Positions 61,101 through 64,000 of a stretch of 64,000 nucleotides of DNA are shown in pieces. This DNA is from Climacium dendroides (lineage: Eukaryota; Streptophyta; Bryopsida; Hypnales; Climaciaceae). Position numbers and translations under genes: made by a program. The stretch is from contig OX467088.1 of the NCBI GenBank assembly GCA_950106755.1, positions 4,262,001-4,326,000 of the forward strand. Direction: 5' to 3'. The notes below the pieces were generated by a model. That model did not search any database, was not told where the DNA came from, and saw only the letters and a program-made list of their open reading frames with translations. The stretch's first letter is position 1. Every line of letters starts with the position of its first letter.

Positions 61101-64000
61101 CTTCGCAGAGCTCGACCCGGCGGCGACGACCACCTCGCGAATGTTTTACATGGACGTGGGCACAGGGGGTGAACCGGTAGCGATGAATCCTTATAATGAG
61201 TCTGGGGGGTTGTTCCAAAGAACCACGTGGTTGTTCTGGGACAGGACAATTGAACGTGACATGAAGCTGGCGCTGTTCCCGGCCTCAGCGCTGACAGTGA
61301 ATGGGCCCATTTTGAATGGAATGGAGGTGTATTCGGTGTCGGATGCGCGAAAGGCGACCACCAGTGATGGCGATGGTAAGGCTCTGGGGTGGGCTCGCAT
61401 TTGATTAGCTATTGATTGGAGTTCTCTGCGCATATCAGGTTGAGTACGTGTTGGGCTTAATTATGTAGGGCTCTTGCAAACGTGAACTCATGGCAAGGAA
61501 GAGAAGATGGTGCTGGAGTTTTGACAGCATTTGGGTATTAATGATGTGCACAACTGCAGTAAGGATGCACAGTGATCGACAGATTGGCTGGGGCGTCAAA
61601 GTTTGTAACCTTCATCTTCACAAAGCTTTAAAATCCAGGACTGGTTTTGATTTACTTTTCATGTTGAAAAAAGTGACAAAATCAGGGAATTGACGTTACA
61701 GTAGTTGAGAGTTGTAACGATAGTTTTTTTTTTGTGTGTGTGTGTGTCTGTGTACTTTGAGTTAATCAAATGGCTCAAACTTGCTTTAGGTAATTGCAAA
61801 GTAGGTCAGGTCGTGATGAATAGCTGCAGGTCTGTACCTTCTTACCTGCTTTTATGCTTCATAACCTGGCCTCGTTTGCTTTTAGACTGTCCTACCTTAC
61901 TTTATAGCTTGTAGTGCGTACATATTACACTAAGTCGTGGAGCGATGAGAAAGTGGTGTGTGCTCAACACAAGCTGTAGGTGTAGACATGCACTATTCAA
62001 TCTCGCATTGACACCAATGAAAATAATTACAAATGTGAACAATTGCGCTACATGTTGTATTCATTGAGGATGAAGCGACTGAGATTGTCTCACATTACCC
62101 CCCGGCCCACAAGTTTCATTACCTTAGATAGAAGAACATGGTTTAAAAAGTTTCAATCTTACTTTTGACGACATTCAGTATGGACAGAGATCGGTTAAGA
62201 AGATCGTGAAGCTGACAAATAGGTTGTGTGTGGCCTGTTGCAGTCGCAGCAATTGAGGACATCAAGACGGCTATGAATCTCTCCGAATGGACAGGAGACC
62301 CATGTCTACCTACGGCACACCCGTGGGTCCAATGCAGCATTCCAGATGCAGTGCTAACATCTCCCGTAGTTACAGCAATGTAAGCCACAAAAGTTGTACA
62401 TATTATTTCAACAGATCTGATAAATATTTTTTAGATTCACAGATTGTTTTGCAGGTGATTTGCATCATCTGGGATGATTCAAACACAGTTGGATTAACAT
62501 GATTTCGTATGTAATGGTGCTCAGAATGCTAACATCTCCCGTAGTTACAGCAATGTAAGCCAACAAGTTTTACATATTCAACCGATCTTATAGGGTTTTT
62601 AGATTCAAAGATTGTTTTGCGGGTGATTTGCAGATGATTGAAACACAGTTGGATTAACATGATTTCGTATGTAATGGTGCTCAGAAACCTCACAGGGTAC
62701 AACTTGACGGGTCCCATTTCCCTCAGCTTTGCGAATCTCCTCAATCTAACCTCCTTGTAAGTTTCTCTATCGCTGTGGGATATATGGAGTTGGTATGCAC
62801 TTAAAAAAAACCTCAAAAATGTTGGATTTCGGAGCCTAATGATGTATACCAGTCCTAGTTTGCAGAACATTTGAACAGATGCCATAATTTTTGGCACAAT
62901 TCTAGTAACATGCCAATTTAACAAAAAGGATTGTTTTGATTATTAAAGTCTTTGAAGAAAAGACCAACATCATAACATTCTAGAGTAAGTTGATTGTTTA
63001 CCTTTTTCATTGTGGTTGGCAATAGCTAAAATTGTTTATAATACTCCGTAGTTGGTTAATTATACATGCTTTCATTCTTGAACTTGAGATGTGAGGATTT
63101 ATGCTGAAGGAAGGAGATTTTAGATGATCATTTGAAGCATCTTAGTTATAACCTAATTCTTCCCTATATTAGCAATTGGGCCAAAGATTTTTGTCACTAC
63201 TTTCAAGAATACTATGGTAAGTTTTGTGAAGATGTTTTAAGTGTAAATTTAATGACTTGTTGCTCTTTTGATAGGTCCCTTGGCAGCAATGCACTCACAG
63301 GCCTATTGCCAAATTTGAGTCCATTGGTATTCTTGAAAACTTTGTAAGTTCTCGTTCTTAGATTTGTAAATGAAATTCAACATATAATAGGGTTTTCCTT
63401 GTTTTAGTGAAAATTAGGATTATAATGTAATGAATAATGCCATGATGAGATATTGGCAAGCCTTCTTTGGGTGGTTCAATGATGAATGTAAAATCATATC
63501 AACTTCAAGGATAGTTTTAATGCTTGCAATTGTTTTTTTAATTTTCCTTCTAGCATGGTTGTTGAGTGAGATTTGAGCTTCCTTTGCAATATGGTTAGTG
63601 AGAGAAGCCGACATTTGGATCACGTTTTATTCCATTATTATTTAATGTAGAATGATGATGCATTCAGAAACTTGGAGAGCAACAATTTGAGTGGCCCCCT
63701 TCCCGATTGGTTGACATCCTTGCCACTTAAAGTGTTGTAAGTGCCATTCATTCCCTCTATTTTGTTTGGACTAATTTTACTCCTAATCAAGATGTGGTCA
63801 TATATAGTCCTACATTTTATATCATACTGACATAATACCTAAATTTTGAAATTACTCTAGCAGAGTGTCAATGGTTGAGAGGATGAGTAGAATCCTTCTT
63901 AATGGCTCATACAGTGCACTGCATAGTACGATTTAATTGATGTTCAACGAATGAAATTCATGTGCACAAACTTATCTCAACGTCAAATTGACATACTGAA
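58168..64000 (+). CDS. malectin-like LRR receptor kinase, 5' part
   Basis: Seven exons are visible (58168-58246, 59293-59842, 60861-61375, 62244-62379, 62685-62756, 63275-63343, 63668-63736), giving 496 codons plus 2 bases. The gene runs off the window. Residues 1-24 are a signal peptide (hydrophobic VLVLLVVCCG, then QSPS). Residues about 28-370 form a malectin-like ectodomain starting LLNIDCGATS, with INFGGSALVRYPDDPYDRYW at the exon 2/3 joint. Then comes the GDPC motif, WTGDPCLPTAHPWVQC at 397-412, and three LRRs, one per 69-72-base exon in phase 2 (NLTGYNLTGPI, LGSNALTGLLP, LESNNLSGPLP). This matches LRR-I/SymRK-type surface receptors. A transmembrane segment and kinase domain should follow but are not in view, and the ligand is unknown. 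A tandem duplication in intron 4 offers an extra in-frame exon. Confidence 0.88.
60220..60840. repeat. diverged tandem repeats in receptor intron 2
   Basis: Three imperfect units share GATCATACCGATRAT, TGGAAA, AGAGACACT and GCC(A/G)ATTGTTCA. The last word starts at 60381, 60548 and 60819, so spacing is about 167 and 271 bases. Divergence is high, so the expansion is old. Confidence 0.6.
61732..61754. repeat. GT microsatellite
   Basis: A short (TG)n run with one TCTG interruption in receptor intron 3, directly after a T-run. Confidence 0.85.
62352..62686 (+). repeat. tandem duplication spanning exon 4 end and intron
   Basis: Copy 1 (62352-62526) and copy 2 (62527-62686) both run from TGCTAACATCTCCCGTAGTT through the GTAAG donor to TTTCGTATGTAATGGTGCTC and AG. 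Copy 2 is about 15 bases shorter because of a small deletion. Copy 1 contains the end of coding exon 4. Copy 2 repeats those bases inside the intron, with an AG acceptor before them and a GTAAG donor after them. Confidence 0.9.

Noticed and set aside
1..64000. CRISPR arrays, bacterial operons, ribosome binding sites
   Set aside because: The window is plant nuclear DNA. The tandem arrays have no regular repeat-spacer structure and all true genes are intron-split.

Overview
This is a nuclear segment of a land-plant genome. Evidence: split genes with GT..AG introns of roughly 80-4,000 bases, three proteins that carry or are expected to carry plastid transit peptides, and long AT-rich intergenic stretches filled with short non-autonomous transposons. 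A non-seed plant such as a moss is my best guess from the short-intron gene style and the early-diverging malectin/LRR receptor. I cannot name a species, and no marker gene settles it.

Layout. Positions 1-23,300 hold no recognisable intact gene. They contain tandem arrays, one decayed coding remnant (2319-2627), a CACTA-type fold-back element with a perfect 3-bp target duplication (3456-3687), a Stowaway-like MITE (8666-8750) and members of at least two other terminal-inverted-repeat (TIR) families. Five genes follow. They are an ENTH-domain (epsin-like) trafficking protein (24974-27479, +), a PYG7/Ycf37-type TPR protein for photosystem I (32474-35312, +), a plastid-type aspartate aminotransferase (38128-42172, +), the last enzyme of the plastid MEP isoprenoid pathway, HDR/IspH (48901-44974, -), and the 5' part of a malectin-like LRR receptor kinase (58168 to beyond 64000, +). 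All five exon chains were worked out by hand and keep frame throughout. The first four match the expected family length. The fifth is cut by the window edge after its third LRR exon.

The genes are not an operon and I see no shared control. PYG7, AspAT and HDR all act in the plastid (photosystem I assembly, amino-group transfer, isoprenoid precursors), so three consecutive genes send products to the same organelle, which may be coincidence.

The most notable non-genic signal is a family of TIR elements whose ends read TTAA(C/T)C(C/T)CTAAA. I count ten members of 226-1469 bases, most with TTAA at both outer edges. One carries internal tandem expansions, two differ by a 590-base indel, and three are chained end to end sharing TTAA junctions. 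The most notable genic signal is a roughly 175-base tandem duplication in the receptor gene. It copies an exon end together with its donor and acceptor sites and so creates an in-frame 30-nt candidate micro-exon.
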